Shown here piece after piece: positions 1-10,093 of a stretch of DNA of 64,000 nucleotides (position 1 is its first letter; every line of letters begins with the position of its first letter). Location: positions 21,230,533 through 21,294,532 of the forward strand of contig NC_135369.1 of the NCBI RefSeq assembly GCF_049243985.1. The letters are read 5' to 3'. This DNA comes from Paroedura picta. Its lineage: Eukaryota; Chordata; Lepidosauria; Squamata; Gekkonidae. A model generated the notes under the pieces. That model made no database searches. It saw nothing but the letters and a program-made list of their open reading frames with translations, and was not told where the DNA came from. Both the position numbers and the translations under genes were made by a program.

Positions 1-46
1 GTCAGACGTGACTCGGTGCTTGCACAGGGGATACCTTTACCTTTTA
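1..46 (+). repeat. 3' end of a tRNA-derived SINE (family B)
   Basis: The stretch GTCAGACGTGACTCGGTGC to acctttacctttt matches the 3' end of the SINEs at 6649, 8946 and 33643, in the opposite orientation. The rest lies upstream of the window. Confidence 0.75.
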
Positions 47-880
47 TAGAGATGTAATACAACATAACTATAATAAAGAGTTGTCTGTCCGTGGTACATG
101 TCATTCCTCAGCCCACAAAGCCAGCAGCCTCAAAATCAGCTTTCAGAATGGCCCCGGACATTGCAGTGCCAAACATGAAGGGGATTAGATCATCCGGACT
201 GGCATAATCACTCTATGTCCTTTGCTTGGGGCATCGGCGGTTGAAGGAACAATTAATCCCCAAAATAAAGCCAGGCATGTGGAATTCAGATCACTGGTCC
301 AAGTTGTCTCTGCTCTCTCCCTTCCCCCACAAAGCTATTCACATTGAAAGGCATAACTCACCCCAAAATGAAGCCAGGAACCTAGACATTGGGCCACAGC
401 CTTCTGAATGATTTGGGGGCTCTGCTTTGACAATTATGAAGAGAAATTGGAATATCCTGGCCAGGGCAGTGTGCGTAATCCCCCCCCCCCCCACACACAC
501 ACAAATTCCTGCCTTAGCTGGCTGCAGCTGTCTGCTGATGACTTCCAGCAACCTCAGCAAGGGCCCTTGGAGGCCGGTGAGAAGCAGAGGTGGCCTCTCC
601 AGAGCCTTCCTTGGGGGCCTCCCTTCCAAGCACCAACCTTTCTTCGCTTTCTGGACCTGACAAGACCAGGCTATATTGTATCCCCTTCCGTGGCAGGCCT
701 AACTCACTAGAAAATAAAGCCAGAAATCTCAGCCACTGACTTCAGGATGATTGTGCGAACTGCAGTGCCCCAAAATCGTGGCACAGATTATCTGACAAGC
801 CAACAAGGACAGGCTGTACAGACAGGGAGGGTGGGATCTCCTCTAACAAAACCAAGGAGTCATAACAGCTTCCCGTAGCT
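47..880. other. Intergenic, no gene; three diverged related segments
   Basis: I see no coding or known repeat here. Phrases of the form 'aactcac..caaaatgaagccagga' recur near 255, 345-380 and 695-725, suggesting an old, degraded local triplication or unknown repeat. Confidence 0.4.
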
Positions 881-884
881 GTCA

Positions 885-1100
885 CAGCCTGTGCGCTGTA
901 GTGGTTATAGAGAGATGCTGCGAGACCTGGGTTTAAACCCTGATGCTGCGCTGGAAGGTTGCCTGGTGACACTGGACCAGTCACCCCTCTCAGCTAGGCC
1001 TACCTCACAGAGTTGTTGTGAAGATGAACTGGAGGATGGAAGAACAATGCAAGTGGCTTTGGGTCTTCTTTGGGGAGAAAGGTGGGAGACGACATTTGTT
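885..1100 (+). repeat. MIR-like SINE
   Basis: It has a degenerate tRNA-like head (gtagtggttatagagagatg, gggtttaaaccctg), then a core ending in cctacctcacagagttgttg and tgaagatgaactggagga, the pattern of MIR/CORE-type SINEs. Confidence 0.6.
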
Positions 1101-1800
1101 ATATGTCTCATTCTGGCCATAGTTTGCCATAAAGGGTAATTTCTCTTGCTGTTGCTTCATCTGGTATTGCTGCCGCTCTTCTGGCAGGAGGCGCAAGGAC
1201 AGAGTAGCAGGATTCACGAGCAGAGCTCCTACTACATTCAATATCACAGACTCCTACTCCGTTACTCATGAGAGAGCAACCCAAACAGTCATTTATTCTT
1301 GATCAGCTTAGCCAGCCGAATCAGCAGCAGCCTGGCATAATTTGTTAGGACTTTTTTGACTAGACTTGGCCTTTAGTCTCCCCAGAAAAGTAAGAGTCGC
1401 AGAGTTTTTGCAGAGCATTGGCAAAGGTTACCTTTTGTGGATTAGGCACAGATCCAGACCCACAGTGCTTTGAGGTTTAAAAGGAATAATCTTTACTAGA
1501 AAGATAATATATGAATATATATCATATTCATTTGCTTCAGTCAACTCACTGAAGCAGTGCACAAAAGTTTAGAAAGTAGTTACAAAGAAAGACACTGCAT
1601 GCCCCTATGGCTGGGCTGCAAGCAGGGCTACATACCTACACAGCAAATAGAGAGCGCTGATAAGTAATGAAGGAGCCTTCCTCCTAGCAAGGTGCAGATC
1701 CTTGTCTTTTTGAAGAACAGGAAGTAGGAAGTGCCCCAACTTAAACAAAGGGATTTTCCAGGCATATGTGCCTGGTAATTTTCATTCCACATGGCTTGAA
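1101..1800. other. Intergenic, nothing recognised
   Basis: No coding similarity, RNA gene or named repeat was identified here. Confidence 0.4.
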
Positions 1801-2083
1801 GAGCCAGTTTGGTGTAGTGGTTAGGAGTGCAGACTTCTAATCTGGCATGCCAGGTTCGATTCTGCACTCGCCCACATGCAACCAGCTGGGTGACCTTGGT
1901 CTCGCCACGGCACTGATAAAACTGTTCTGACCGAGCAGTAATCTCAGGGCTCTCTTAGCCTCACCCACCTCACAGGGTGTCTGTTGTGGGGAGAGGAATG
2001 GGAAGGCGACTGTAAGCCGCTTTGAGCCTCCTTCGGGTAGGGAAAAGCGGCATATAAGGACCAACTCTTCTTCTTCTTCTTCT
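1801..2083 (+). repeat. Sauria-type SINE, full length
   Basis: tRNA-like head (TTGGTGTAGTGGTTAGGAGT, then GGTTCGATTC as B box), central 'cagctgggtgaccttgg', then cacagggtgtctgttgtggg and a 3' part agccgctttgagcctcctt ending in a CTT repeat. This is the squamate Sauria SINE, whose 3' end resembles BovB LINEs. Confidence 0.9.
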
Positions 2084-2230
2084 GAAGTCCCTGAAATCCC
2101 AGTAGTGACCTTTCAGTGTCAGTAGTGAGCATATAGGTACAGTTTAACTGTTTAATGACTTGGCAACAATGCTGCAGGGCTGATTGCAATTACAACAGAT
2201 TCCCAACTCTAGGTCAGGGAAGCTCTAGAG

Positions 2231-2366
2231 CAGGGGTAGTCAAACTGCGGCCCTCCAGATGTCCATGGACTACAATTCCCATGAGCCCCTGCCAGCATTC
2301 GCTAGCAGGGGCTCACGGGACTTGTAGTCCATGGACATCTGGAGGGCCGCAGTTTGGCTACCCCTG
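2231..2366. mobile_element. Palindromic hAT-type MITE, copy 1
   Basis: A 136-bp near-perfect inverted repeat with ends CAGGGGTAGTCAAACTGCGG and its complement. It is flanked by a perfect 8-bp duplication, ctctagag, at 2223-2230 and 2367-2374. An 8-bp target duplication and CAGGGG ends mark the hAT superfamily. Confidence 0.9.
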
Positions 2367-2508
2367 CTCTAGAGATTTGGCAGTGGAGACCTACGATTTG
2401 TCTCAGTATAAAGTAGCTTCATATACTAATTGAAAACTATTTGAGTTGGGTGTTTTTTTGTTTTAGTGTCCTGCAAGCATGATATCTAGACATCTTCCAC
2501 CAGACATA

Positions 2509-2830
2509 TAGACTCATAGGATCATAGAGTATGAAGGGGCCTCCAGGGTCATCTAGTCCAAACCCCTGCACAATGCAGGAACTCACAACAACTTGCCCAC
2601 CCACAGTGACCCCAATTTCATGCCCAAGTGATCCCCCCACACACCAAAAATCTCCAGAATCCAGCCTAGCCTGGAGGGAATTCATCTACTATCCCACAAT
2701 GGCATTCAGCAATTCCATGGTTATGCAAGAGGGGGTCACAAGAGAGAAACACTGACACATCCCTTCCTGCCCCCCCCCCCTCACGATCTACCTAAGTTCA
2801 TACAATCCGCATTTCTGTCAGATGAATCTG
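2509..2830 (-). repeat. CR1-group LINE 3' fragment
   Basis: Read on the minus strand it ends in ...gactagatgaccctggaggc and a degraded TCATAGGATCATAGAG, typical CR1 3' termini. A poly-C run lies at 2769. Confidence 0.75.
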
Positions 2831-2892
2831 TAGCCTCTACTTAAAAACCCCAACATATGTCCCCCTAAGACAAAAGAGATTAGGTTATACCA

Positions 2893-3105
2893 TTGCTAGG
2901 ATTGCCAACTTTGGGTCGGGAAATACATGGAGATTTGGGGATGGAGCCTGGGGAGGGACCTGAGCAGGGAGGGTGTTCTGCCATAGAGCCCATCCTCCAC
3001 GGCATCCTATTCCTCCAGGGGAACTGATCTTGGTCGCCTGGAGATCATTTGTAACAGCGGGAGACAACCCGGACTGAGCAGAGACCCCAGCAGTAACTGT
3101 TGAGC
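2893..3105. mobile_element. Non-autonomous DNA element (ggattgccaac family)
   Basis: Begins 'aggattgccaactttgggtc' and includes 'ggagatttggggatggagcc' and 'aactgatcttggtcgcctgg'. Related copies are at 3462-3595 and 36150-36330. The superfamily was not determined. Confidence 0.55.
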
Positions 3106-3249
3106 AATTCACTTTCGGAAAATAACAATATCAATAACAACGGAGGGTCAAGAGAATGACGATAAAGCCGCTATACCTTGTAACAAGAACAGGACTGCAA
3201 TCGGGGCGGAACGATTCTCGGCTGGGCACTTCGGGGTTAGGGGAGATGT

Positions 3250-3349
3250 TAGAGTGGTGTACCCGGAAATTGATCCTACGGGGCCGGAAGCAGGAAGTGC
3301 CTGTTTCTCGTGCTTCAGGCAAAGGGAGACGGTGCAGTTTCCCGAGCAG
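3250..3349 (+). promoter_or_regulatory. EIF1AD: Likely EIF1AD promoter and untranslated exon 1
   Basis: A GC-rich stretch holds clustered ETS-type sites: acccggaaat at 3261, ggccggaag at 3282 and caggaagtg at 3291. It ends in a strong donor, cgagcag|gtaacc, at 3349/3350. The matching acceptor is ttgcag at 5221-5226, 87 bp before the ATG. ETS sites at a TATA-less start are typical of housekeeping genes. The transcription start itself is inferred. Confidence 0.6.
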
Positions 3350-3461
3350 GTAACCGCAAAGGAGGGACTGGGCTGGGCAGGATAGGATACAATGGTGGAG
3401 TTCAGGAGGAACGGGATTAAAAATACACACTGTGCAGAAATCCTGGCCTCTCTTTGCGGAA

Positions 3462-3595
3462 ATCCGAAACTCCGGGAGATTTAGGGGCCGAACCTGGGGA
3501 GAGGAGAGTTTGGGAAGGGAAGGTACTCCGGAGCTGGTGCCTTCTGAAGTAATCCCAGGAGAACACCAGGCCCCACCTGGAAGTTTGGCAGCCAA
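3462..3595. mobile_element. Second copy of the ggattgccaac-family element
   Basis: It shares 'gggagatttaggggccgaac', 'ccaggagaacaccaggcccc' and 'acctggaagtttggcagcca' with the family. It lies just inside EIF1AD intron 1. Confidence 0.5.
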
Positions 3596-3599
3596 TGGG

Positions 3600-4800
3600 A
3601 TAATAAAATTTTGCCTACTTTAGAAAGGTTTGGTAAGGTGTAGATGATATCCTTGAAACTCTTTGAAACCTGGCACTTAAAGCAGATATGTATGCTTAGA
3701 TTCAAAACAAGTTAAATAAAGGTGATGTTTTTTTTTAATCCACGTGCTGCGTGAATGGCCTGTGGGGTTGATTGGGCTAGGCTGGGGTGATAGCCATGAG
3801 CTTAGGCATGATAGATCATCACTGGCTATTCACCTTCATAGGTAAATGTTCATAGAAAGTGTTTAACTCTGCTCCCTGATGCTGGCTGACTTGCTAGGGA
3901 GCTTCCAAGAGACATCTAGCTACCCTTATAAGTGGAGTGCTCAGCTATGACTAAGGGAGCCCTTGGCCTGATCCAGTAAAGTGTCCTAGAGTTAAAAATG
4001 TTAGAAAATGAACTGAAATGCTCAGGATGTTGCAGTCATGTTAGTAGGAAAGGGGGAGGGGATCACTTGCAGAGAATGATCTGGCTGTGGTAAATCACAT
4101 GCTTCCTCTCTCACCCCACCTAACAATCTTTCAGCTTTTTCCAACTTGTGAATGTCCCAGAGAGTGAAATCAACGCTGGATCCACAGCCCCTGAACTCAG
4201 ATGACCTTGGCTGTCCCTGGAAACAGGTCTGCTTTTCTGAGACCTCAAACTTGTGGAACATCTGCCCATTTCTTACAGGAGGATAAGTCAGAACTGACTG
4301 ATCCTTCTTCAACTTGTAAGATCCGGCAGGCAGATTTCTTCACTGGCTAAATGGCTAAGTGTACTGAGGCGCTACCAGTAACTGGAGACAAATAACTGGG
4401 GAAAACATGAAGGCCAGAGGCCTCCTCTGTTGTTGGTTTCCCGCATCTGTACTGCCTCCGAAGAGTTTGTAGTGATAGACCTTTATCTGCATTTGAAGTC
4501 TCTTTTCCCTTCAAGGAAAAGTTCTTTTTTGGACCGTCCTTGTTATTTTATTGTATTTACATTTATAATTGCCTTTCTTATGAAACTCAGGGCAGATTAT
4601 GCATTCTAAACCAATGCAATCAATAGCATGAGACATCCAGTAAGCAATGCTGACAGTTTCATAAGATTTGGATAAGGAGAGGTGGGGTGGTATAGAGCTT
4701 TGATGACCACCAGTCCCTGGACTTCAAACAATTTGGTTTGTGGAACTCTAGAAGGCTCTGGAGTTGCCAATAATGAAGCACTGTTGGCCTCATGAACAAA
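3600..4800. other. EIF1AD intron 1, nothing recognised
   Basis: Apart from the repeats listed separately, no coding, RNA or known element was identified. Confidence 0.4.
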
Positions 4801-4802
4801 GG

Positions 4803-5074
4803 AAGAAGAGTTGGTTCTTATATGCCACTTTTCTCTCCCCGAAGGAGGCTCAAAGCGGCTTACAGTCGCCTTCCCATTCCTCTCCCCACAACAGACACCC
4901 TGTGGGGTGGGTGAGGCTGAGAGAGCCCTGATATCACTGCTCGGTCAGAACAGTTTTACCAGTGCCGTGGGGAGCCCAAGGTCACCCAGCTGGCTGCATG
5001 TGGGGGAGTGCAGAATCGAACCCGGCATGCCAGATTAGAAGTCCGCACTCTAACCACTACACCAAACTGGCTCA
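4803..5074 (-). repeat. Sauria-type SINE
   Basis: Complete copy in reverse: starts gaagaagagttggttcttat and ends with the tRNA-like head ccactacaccaaactggctc. It lies in EIF1AD intron 1, 150 bp before the exon 2 acceptor. Confidence 0.9.
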
Positions 5075-5313
5075 CTACACCAAAAGTATGTGATAATAGG
5101 TGTGCCACCCACTCCCATGTTCTAACCGCTAGGCAGCATGCTTTCTGCCATTTGGACATCTGAAGGGTCTCCATTGCTACTCACTTCACTCTTCTAACTT
5201 GTTGCCTTAATTCTTCTGACTTGCAGCCTCCCAAAGCACAAGCACGTCCAGAAAGCTATTTCTCACCTCATGCAGTCAACAGGGATTCCATTCCCCAGGG
5301 CTAACTGAACAGC

Positions 5314-7672
5314 ATGTCCCAAGCCACAAAGCGCAAACATGTGGTGAAGGAAGTCTTGGAGGAATATGTGGTGCCTTCAGAGCAGCAGCAAATTGTCCGG
5401 GTGAGAATGGAGTGCCCTAGCCTGGGTAGCCGGGGCTGGCTCTGCTGATGCTAGAGCAAGGAGGGTGTGATGGCACCTGGGCCCCCTTCCTTACTGCAGT
5501 CTCCCTGGCATCCATCGCTTTTTGTCCATTCATTTTCTATAATCGTCAGAGAAAGGTGTTTGGAGATTTCAAGGACTGGTGAAATGGGGGGAGGGGGTGA
5601 CGACGAGGAAAACAGCTCCATCTGCTCACTCTTCATTTAAATCCAGCCTTTTGTAATTATCATGCTTATATCATACAGCTGTTTTTAACTGCTGTGCTCC
5701 ATGCATATTACCTTTGTACGACAGCCCTTTAAGGTAGCCACCATGTCACTCCAGATGAGGGATAAAGCTTGAGAGAACACAGCTTGCCTAAGGTCACCTT
5801 CAGTGGCAGAGAGTTCAAAACAGGGCTTCCCCGATTTGGCTGCCCACTCTTAGCTACTGTATTGCACTGACTCTTATGGACCATTTCTCCTTGGTCTCTT
5901 GCAGGTGCTGGGGACTCCAGGCAATAACCTCCATGAGGTTGAGACGCCGGAAGGGGCCAGGTTCCTTGTGAGCATGCCCACCAAATTCCGCAAGAACATT
6001 TGGATCAAGAGAGGTTGGTGTGGGACGCAGTTGTGTGTGTGTGTGTGTGTGGGAGGGAGGTTCTCAGTTGCTTAACCTTGCCTTCCCCCACCCATGCCAA
6101 AATAGCCTGTCCCAACAACATCTGCCCTGTCTTAGGTGACTTTCTGCTGGTGGATCCCATAGAAGAAGGGGAGAAAGTAAAAGCAGAAATCAGCTTTGTG
6201 CTGTACAAGGATCACATTTGCTACCTGAAGAAGGAAGGGTACTGGTAAGTGGGAAGGGGGGGAATCAGTTTTCTCCTCTCGGACTAGCTTGAAGGAAGGG
6301 GAATTTAAGTCAGTGCACCTGGTCAAATTTGGAGCCCCTACTTCCCATGACTGTTGCCATTGCAGAGCTGGATCTGTCCTTGTTGGCTGATTCCGGGCCT
6401 GTGAACAGCCCATCTGTTGCAGAGGCCTTCCCTACCCAGTTCTGACTTGTGGTTGCTTTGGCTGGCCTTACAAACCCCACCAGTATTTCCCAACATGGCC
6501 CAAAGCTTTTTGTCTTTGTCTAAATGGATTACATTTTGCATTGTACCTTTGCATCCTTAAAAGGTAAAGGTATCCCCTGTGCAAGCACCGAGTCATGTCT
6601 GACCCTTGGGGCCCTTTAGTGTTTTCATGGCAGCTACAAGAGGCTCATAAGGTAAAGGTATCCCCTGTGCAAGCACTGGGTCATGTCTGACCCTTGGGGT
6701 GACGCCCTCCAGCGTTTTCATGGCAGACTCAATACGGGGTGGTTTGCCAGTGCCTTCCCCAGTCATTACCGTTTACCCCCCAGCAAATTGGGTACTCATT
6801 TTACCAACCTCGGAAGGATGGAAGGCTGAGTCAACCTTGAGCCGGCTGCTGGGATCAAACTCCCAGCCTCATGGGCAGAGCTTTCAGACTGCATGTCTGC
6901 TGCATTACCACTTTGCACCACAGGAGGCTCTCTGCTTTTTCTGGGATATAAGGGGTCTGCATTTCTGAGCAAGCAGGGGACTTGGTAGCCAGCACTCACA
7001 GTTAAAGCTGTGATTTAAAGCTGGAAATATTGGTCTTTTAAAGGTGCCACGAGACACGAATATTGCAGTATGTCCCACTACCTCTCCCATTTTTTCAAAA
7101 TTTCTGCAGGCCTACTGCCTTCTTATCTGATGCTTCAGAAACTCAGAGCAGCGCTAAAGACAGGTAAGGTTTTGGGTCAAGGTTGGGTTGGGAGCAAAGA
7201 AATGTCTTGAGTCCCCTGCCATGGCTAGAAACTGGGAGTTGGTGTCACAGCTTCCAAAAGCCTACACAGGATCCAGGTGGAGCAGAGTTTGGGTTGGTGG
7301 TGACCTTTTGTCTCTAGTATTCTGATGGGAAGTCCATGGGCCTGGGAGCTGGAAGCCTTCAGGCCAGAGAAGCAAGGGCTTGGCAGCTGGCAGTCCCTGC
7401 TAGAGCTCCGGTTTCCTATTGGAATCCTTCAAAACAAGTTGCTCTTTAAAAAAAAGAGAGAGAGTTTCTGCCCTTTTAACAGAAGCAGGCCTTATGCAAA
7501 ATGGTTTTTAACTGTCCCCAACAGGGAAGGAGCACAAAGCCCCCCACGTTCTGTAGGGGAGGACGACTCCGAGGACGACGACAGCGACTTGTTTGTGAAC
7601 ACAAACCGCGTGAATTACGGCTACACAGAGAGCGAGGACAGCAGCGATTCGGAGGAGGAGGAGGAGAAGTGA
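5314..7672 (+). CDS. EIF1AD: EIF1AD, eIF1A domain-containing protein, complete (5 coding exons)
   Basis: Coding exons are 5314-5400, 5905-6013, 6136-6244, 7110-7163 and 7525-7672, all with GT/AG ends and consistent phase, giving 168 codons plus stop (human 165). The protein opens [15 protein letters not shown]. The S1-like/OB fold of the eIF1A family covers about residues 5-100, including [24 protein letters not shown] and [13 protein letters not shown]. The tail after residue 120 is acidic (runs of D/E/S, with DLFVNTNR), as in mammals. The family protein is nuclear and has been linked to growth and stress response; the exact molecular role is not settled. The ATG has A at -3. An untranslated exon ending at 3349 probably precedes it, spliced to 5227. 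Intron 3 is only 122 bp and holds a TG repeat. The gene converges on SART1, as in human 11q13. Confidence 0.95.
5670..5865 (-). repeat. MIR-like SINE, degraded
   Basis: Reverse MIR pattern: 'ccctttaaggtagccaccat', 'gcttgcctaaggtcacc', 'agttcaaaacagggcttccc'. In EIF1AD intron 2. Confidence 0.45.
6032..6051 (+). repeat. (TG)10 microsatellite in EIF1AD intron 3
   Basis: Ten TG units begin 18 bp after the exon 3 donor of a 122-bp intron. Confidence 0.9.
6561..6648 (-). repeat. Internally deleted SINE (family B)
   Basis: Has the 3' end aaggtaaaggtatcccctg and the 5' end agaggctc but lacks the middle. It sits directly against the full copy that follows. Confidence 0.75.
6649..6931 (-). repeat. 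tRNA-derived SINE (family B), full length
   Basis: On the minus strand it starts gagcctcctgtggtgcaaag with a B-box-like gtttgatccc, and ends in ...tgcacaggggataccttta. Further copies are at 8946, 33643 and 60708. I do not assign a published family name. Confidence 0.85.
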
Positions 7673-7953
7673 CTGGGCGTGGTGCTGGCAGCAGAGGCCA
7701 GGCTGGACCTCCGGACGTTCCTGCCTCTTCCTGCGGACTGTCATTCTTGGACAGAGGGGTCTTCTCCCAGGAAGGCCAAGCCATGCTGGAACTTGGACTA
7801 GCTGTTGTGGACGGAATGGACACTCTACAACACTGGGCAGCCTTTTCCCTACCTGAAGCCCCCTTCTCCAAGAGTGCTTTGCTCTGGCCTGGCCTGGACG
7901 CTTTTGCTGTTATCGTCCCAGTTCATTTCTCCTGCCTCCTTTTTGCCTTATTT

Positions 7954-7959
7954 AATAAA
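7954..7959 (+). terminator. EIF1AD: EIF1AD poly(A) signal
   Basis: AATAAA lies 282 bp after the EIF1AD stop, followed by a GT-containing stretch (gtggtcatgcgtggtgagagt) near 7980-8000. It is the first canonical hexamer in the 3' UTR. Confidence 0.75.
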
Positions 7960-8058
7960 AACGGGGTCCAGCCCAAGAAGTGGTCATGCGTGGTGAGAGT
8001 GGGCGACTGAAATGACCACACCCTTCAAGCAGCTAGTCACCCAGCCAGCCCCCTAAAG

Positions 8059-8185
8059 CAGCGGTAGTCAAACTGCGGCTCCTCCAGATGTCCATGGACT
8101 ACAGTTCCCATGAGCCCTTGCCAGTGATCGCTCATGGAAATGGTTGTCCCTGGACATCTGGAGGGCCGCAGTTTGATTACCCCTG
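8059..8185. mobile_element. Palindromic hAT-type MITE, copy 2
   Basis: Foldback element with ends cagcggtagtcaaactgcgg and ggccgcagtttgattacccc, and a perfect 8-bp duplication ccctaaag at 8051 and 8186. It lies just past the EIF1AD poly(A) site. Confidence 0.88.
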
Positions 8186-8561
8186 CCCTAAAGGTTTTCA
8201 GTGGATTTCGTAAGAGGGAGGGGGAGGGAGAGCTTTTACATTTGAGGTTATTTTGGGTGGAGGCAGCAAAGCCCTTTTAAAAACTTGCCTGCAATACACC
8301 CCTTCTGTGTGAAGGATAACCATTCCCACTCTGTTTTTACCAAAAATTACTGCTTCAGGTACTGGGGGTGAACGCTGGTACAGATTGCAGCTAATTTGGG
8401 TTTATCAACTGCAGGCGAGCAGCCAAAAGCAGCAGAGTTTGACAGCTCTGTTATTATGATGATAGAAGGGCGCCCACTTCTATCCAGGCCAAAAAGGATT
8501 AGTGGATTAGTGCATTTGCCATTAACAATGGGGAAAACCCCCACCTCCAGTTCTGAGGAAT

Positions 8562-8715
8562 TTTAAAGCTCCCTGGCTAGTGTTTGGGTGGGAGACCACC
8601 CAGGAAGTCCCCGGTTGCTATGCCGAGGCAGGCAGTGGCAAACCACCTCTCAAGGTCTCATGCCTTGGAAACCCTGCAGGGTTGCCACTGATTGGCTACG
8701 ACTCGGCAGCAGTGT
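8562..8715 (+). repeat. 5S-rRNA-derived SINE
   Basis: The run ctggctagtgtttgggtggg then agaccacccaggaagtcccc matches the 3' part of 5S rRNA (CTGGTTAGTACTTGGATGGG). The tail agggttgccactgattggct matches the copies at 51035 and 60208. Confidence 0.75.
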
Positions 8716-8945
8716 CCACCACCAGACTATTTACCCCTTGACTGACATCAGTGGCCAGAACCTGCTCCTGGTCTTTGGAGACCAACCTGGACCAGGGTTC
8801 ATGGCACAGTACAGGTGGCAGCCTGCTTGCTGGAGCCAGAAACAGAAAACACCCGTCACCTACAAGATTAGCATATCAGGGTGACAGGCACCAGCCCAAC
8901 TTCCCTGACACACTAGTCCTCATAAGAGTTCTCTTTCGTATGTAA

Positions 8946-9067
8946 GGTAAAGGTATCCCCTGTGCAAGCACTGAGTAATGTCTGACCCTTGGGGTGACGC
9001 CCTCTAGCATTTTCATGGCAGACTCAATACGGGGTGGTTTGCCAGTGCCTTCCCCAGTCATTACCGT
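8946..9067 (-). repeat. tRNA-derived SINE (family B), 3' part only
   Basis: Contains aaggtaaaggtatcccctg through cccagtcattaccgtg; the tRNA-like head is missing. Confidence 0.85.
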
Positions 9068-9328
9068 GCGCTATTATATGTGCTCTTTGGGGCGTGATCT
9101 ATGTACACTTTTGTCCCATTCATCCCCTGTGTTCTGTTGTACAGTAACTGCTCAATTATGGTAGGCCTGAACAGCTGTCTTCCTGGGGGTTGTTCAAACC
9201 TCTCTTCTAGCTCAGCTTAGTGAGGGGTGGGAATGAAGCCAAGTTCACCTAGCCTTGCTAGATGTGCTCTTCCAAAGGCAGCTACCAGTCCCAAGATCAA
9301 AAGATGTAGGGAAAGGGGTACCTGAGGA

Positions 9329-9618
9329 ATCATAGAATAATAGAATCATAGAGTTGGAAGGGACCTCATGGGCCATCTAGTCCAACCCCCTGCACTGTGC
9401 AGGACACTCACAACCCTATTGCTCATCTGCTGTAACCTGCCACCCCCTTGAACCTTCACAGAATCAGCCTCTCCGTTAGATGGCCATCCAGCCTCTGTTT
9501 AAAAATTTCCAAAAATGGAGAACCCACCACCTCTCAAGGAAGCCTGTTCCACTGGGAAACCACTCTAACTGTCAGGAACTTCTTCCGGATGTTGAGATGG
9601 AATTTCGTTTGAATTAAT
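9329..9618 (-). repeat. CR1 LINE 3' end
   Basis: Starts ggaatcatagaataatagaa then tcatagagttggaagggacc, the reversed CR1 3' terminus, and includes 'gaacccaccacctctcaagg' from the ORF2 end. Confidence 0.85.
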
Positions 9619-9644
9619 TGGGTCTGGAAAAACCTTAGACCAGG

Positions 9645-9712
9645 GCCGCGGGCCGCTCCCCAATGCCCTGCCGGTCCCCAACCTCAGAAAGGTTGGGGAC
9701 CACTGCCTTAGA
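9645..9712. mobile_element. Terminal piece of a hAT element of the 37021 family
   Basis: The end aaggttggggaccactg is the reverse of the cagtggtccccaaccttt terminus at 37021. Only about 70 bp remain. Confidence 0.5.
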
Positions 9713-9777
9713 CATGATCTCAGCCCCACAGTGCCACGGAAGGAAGGACCCTGGCTACAGGTGAGGAAGCAGCTGCT

Positions 9778-9783
9778 TTTATT
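9778..9783 (-). terminator. SART1: SART1 poly(A) signal
   Basis: TTTATT on the plus strand is AATAAA on the minus strand, 311 bp past the SART1 stop at 10094. It leaves about 1.8 kb between the two convergent gene ends. Confidence 0.7.
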
Positions 9784-10093
9784 CTATTTGGTGGCACGTA
9801 CAGGACGCAAAATAAACCAACGCCAAAAGGCATCCTCAGAAACTTAACTCCACAACTATATACACAGGTACTGCCCTCTGCTGTCCCCCCCTCTGTACAT
9901 CTGGAAGGAAACAGCGGATCAGTTTGCCCAAGGCAGGGGTTGGGGGAGAGTCTGGCTCTCCGGATTCCAACTGATCAGAAAGATGGCAGGTGCCAGCTGG
10001 AGCCCTTGCTTTCCAAAGGGTCAAGGAGAGAGCGAAGTCCAGGCCTGAAGCCCCAAAGGAACCAGCTTCCCTCTCCATGTGGATGGCGAGCTC

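Noticed and set aside
1810-1870. tRNA-like sequences with A and B boxes
   Set aside because: They are heads of Sauria and other SINEs with no acceptor-stem pairing; no functional tRNA gene was found in the window.
3131-3595. 154-codon minus-strand frame over the EIF1AD promoter
   Set aside because: I considered a divergent neighbour such as BANF1, which pairs with EIF1AD in mammals, but no BANF1 residues are present here.
7501-8010. 169-codon frame overlapping the EIF1AD last exon and 3' UTR
   Set aside because: Out of frame with EIF1AD and spans the acceptor at 7524; no support as a protein.
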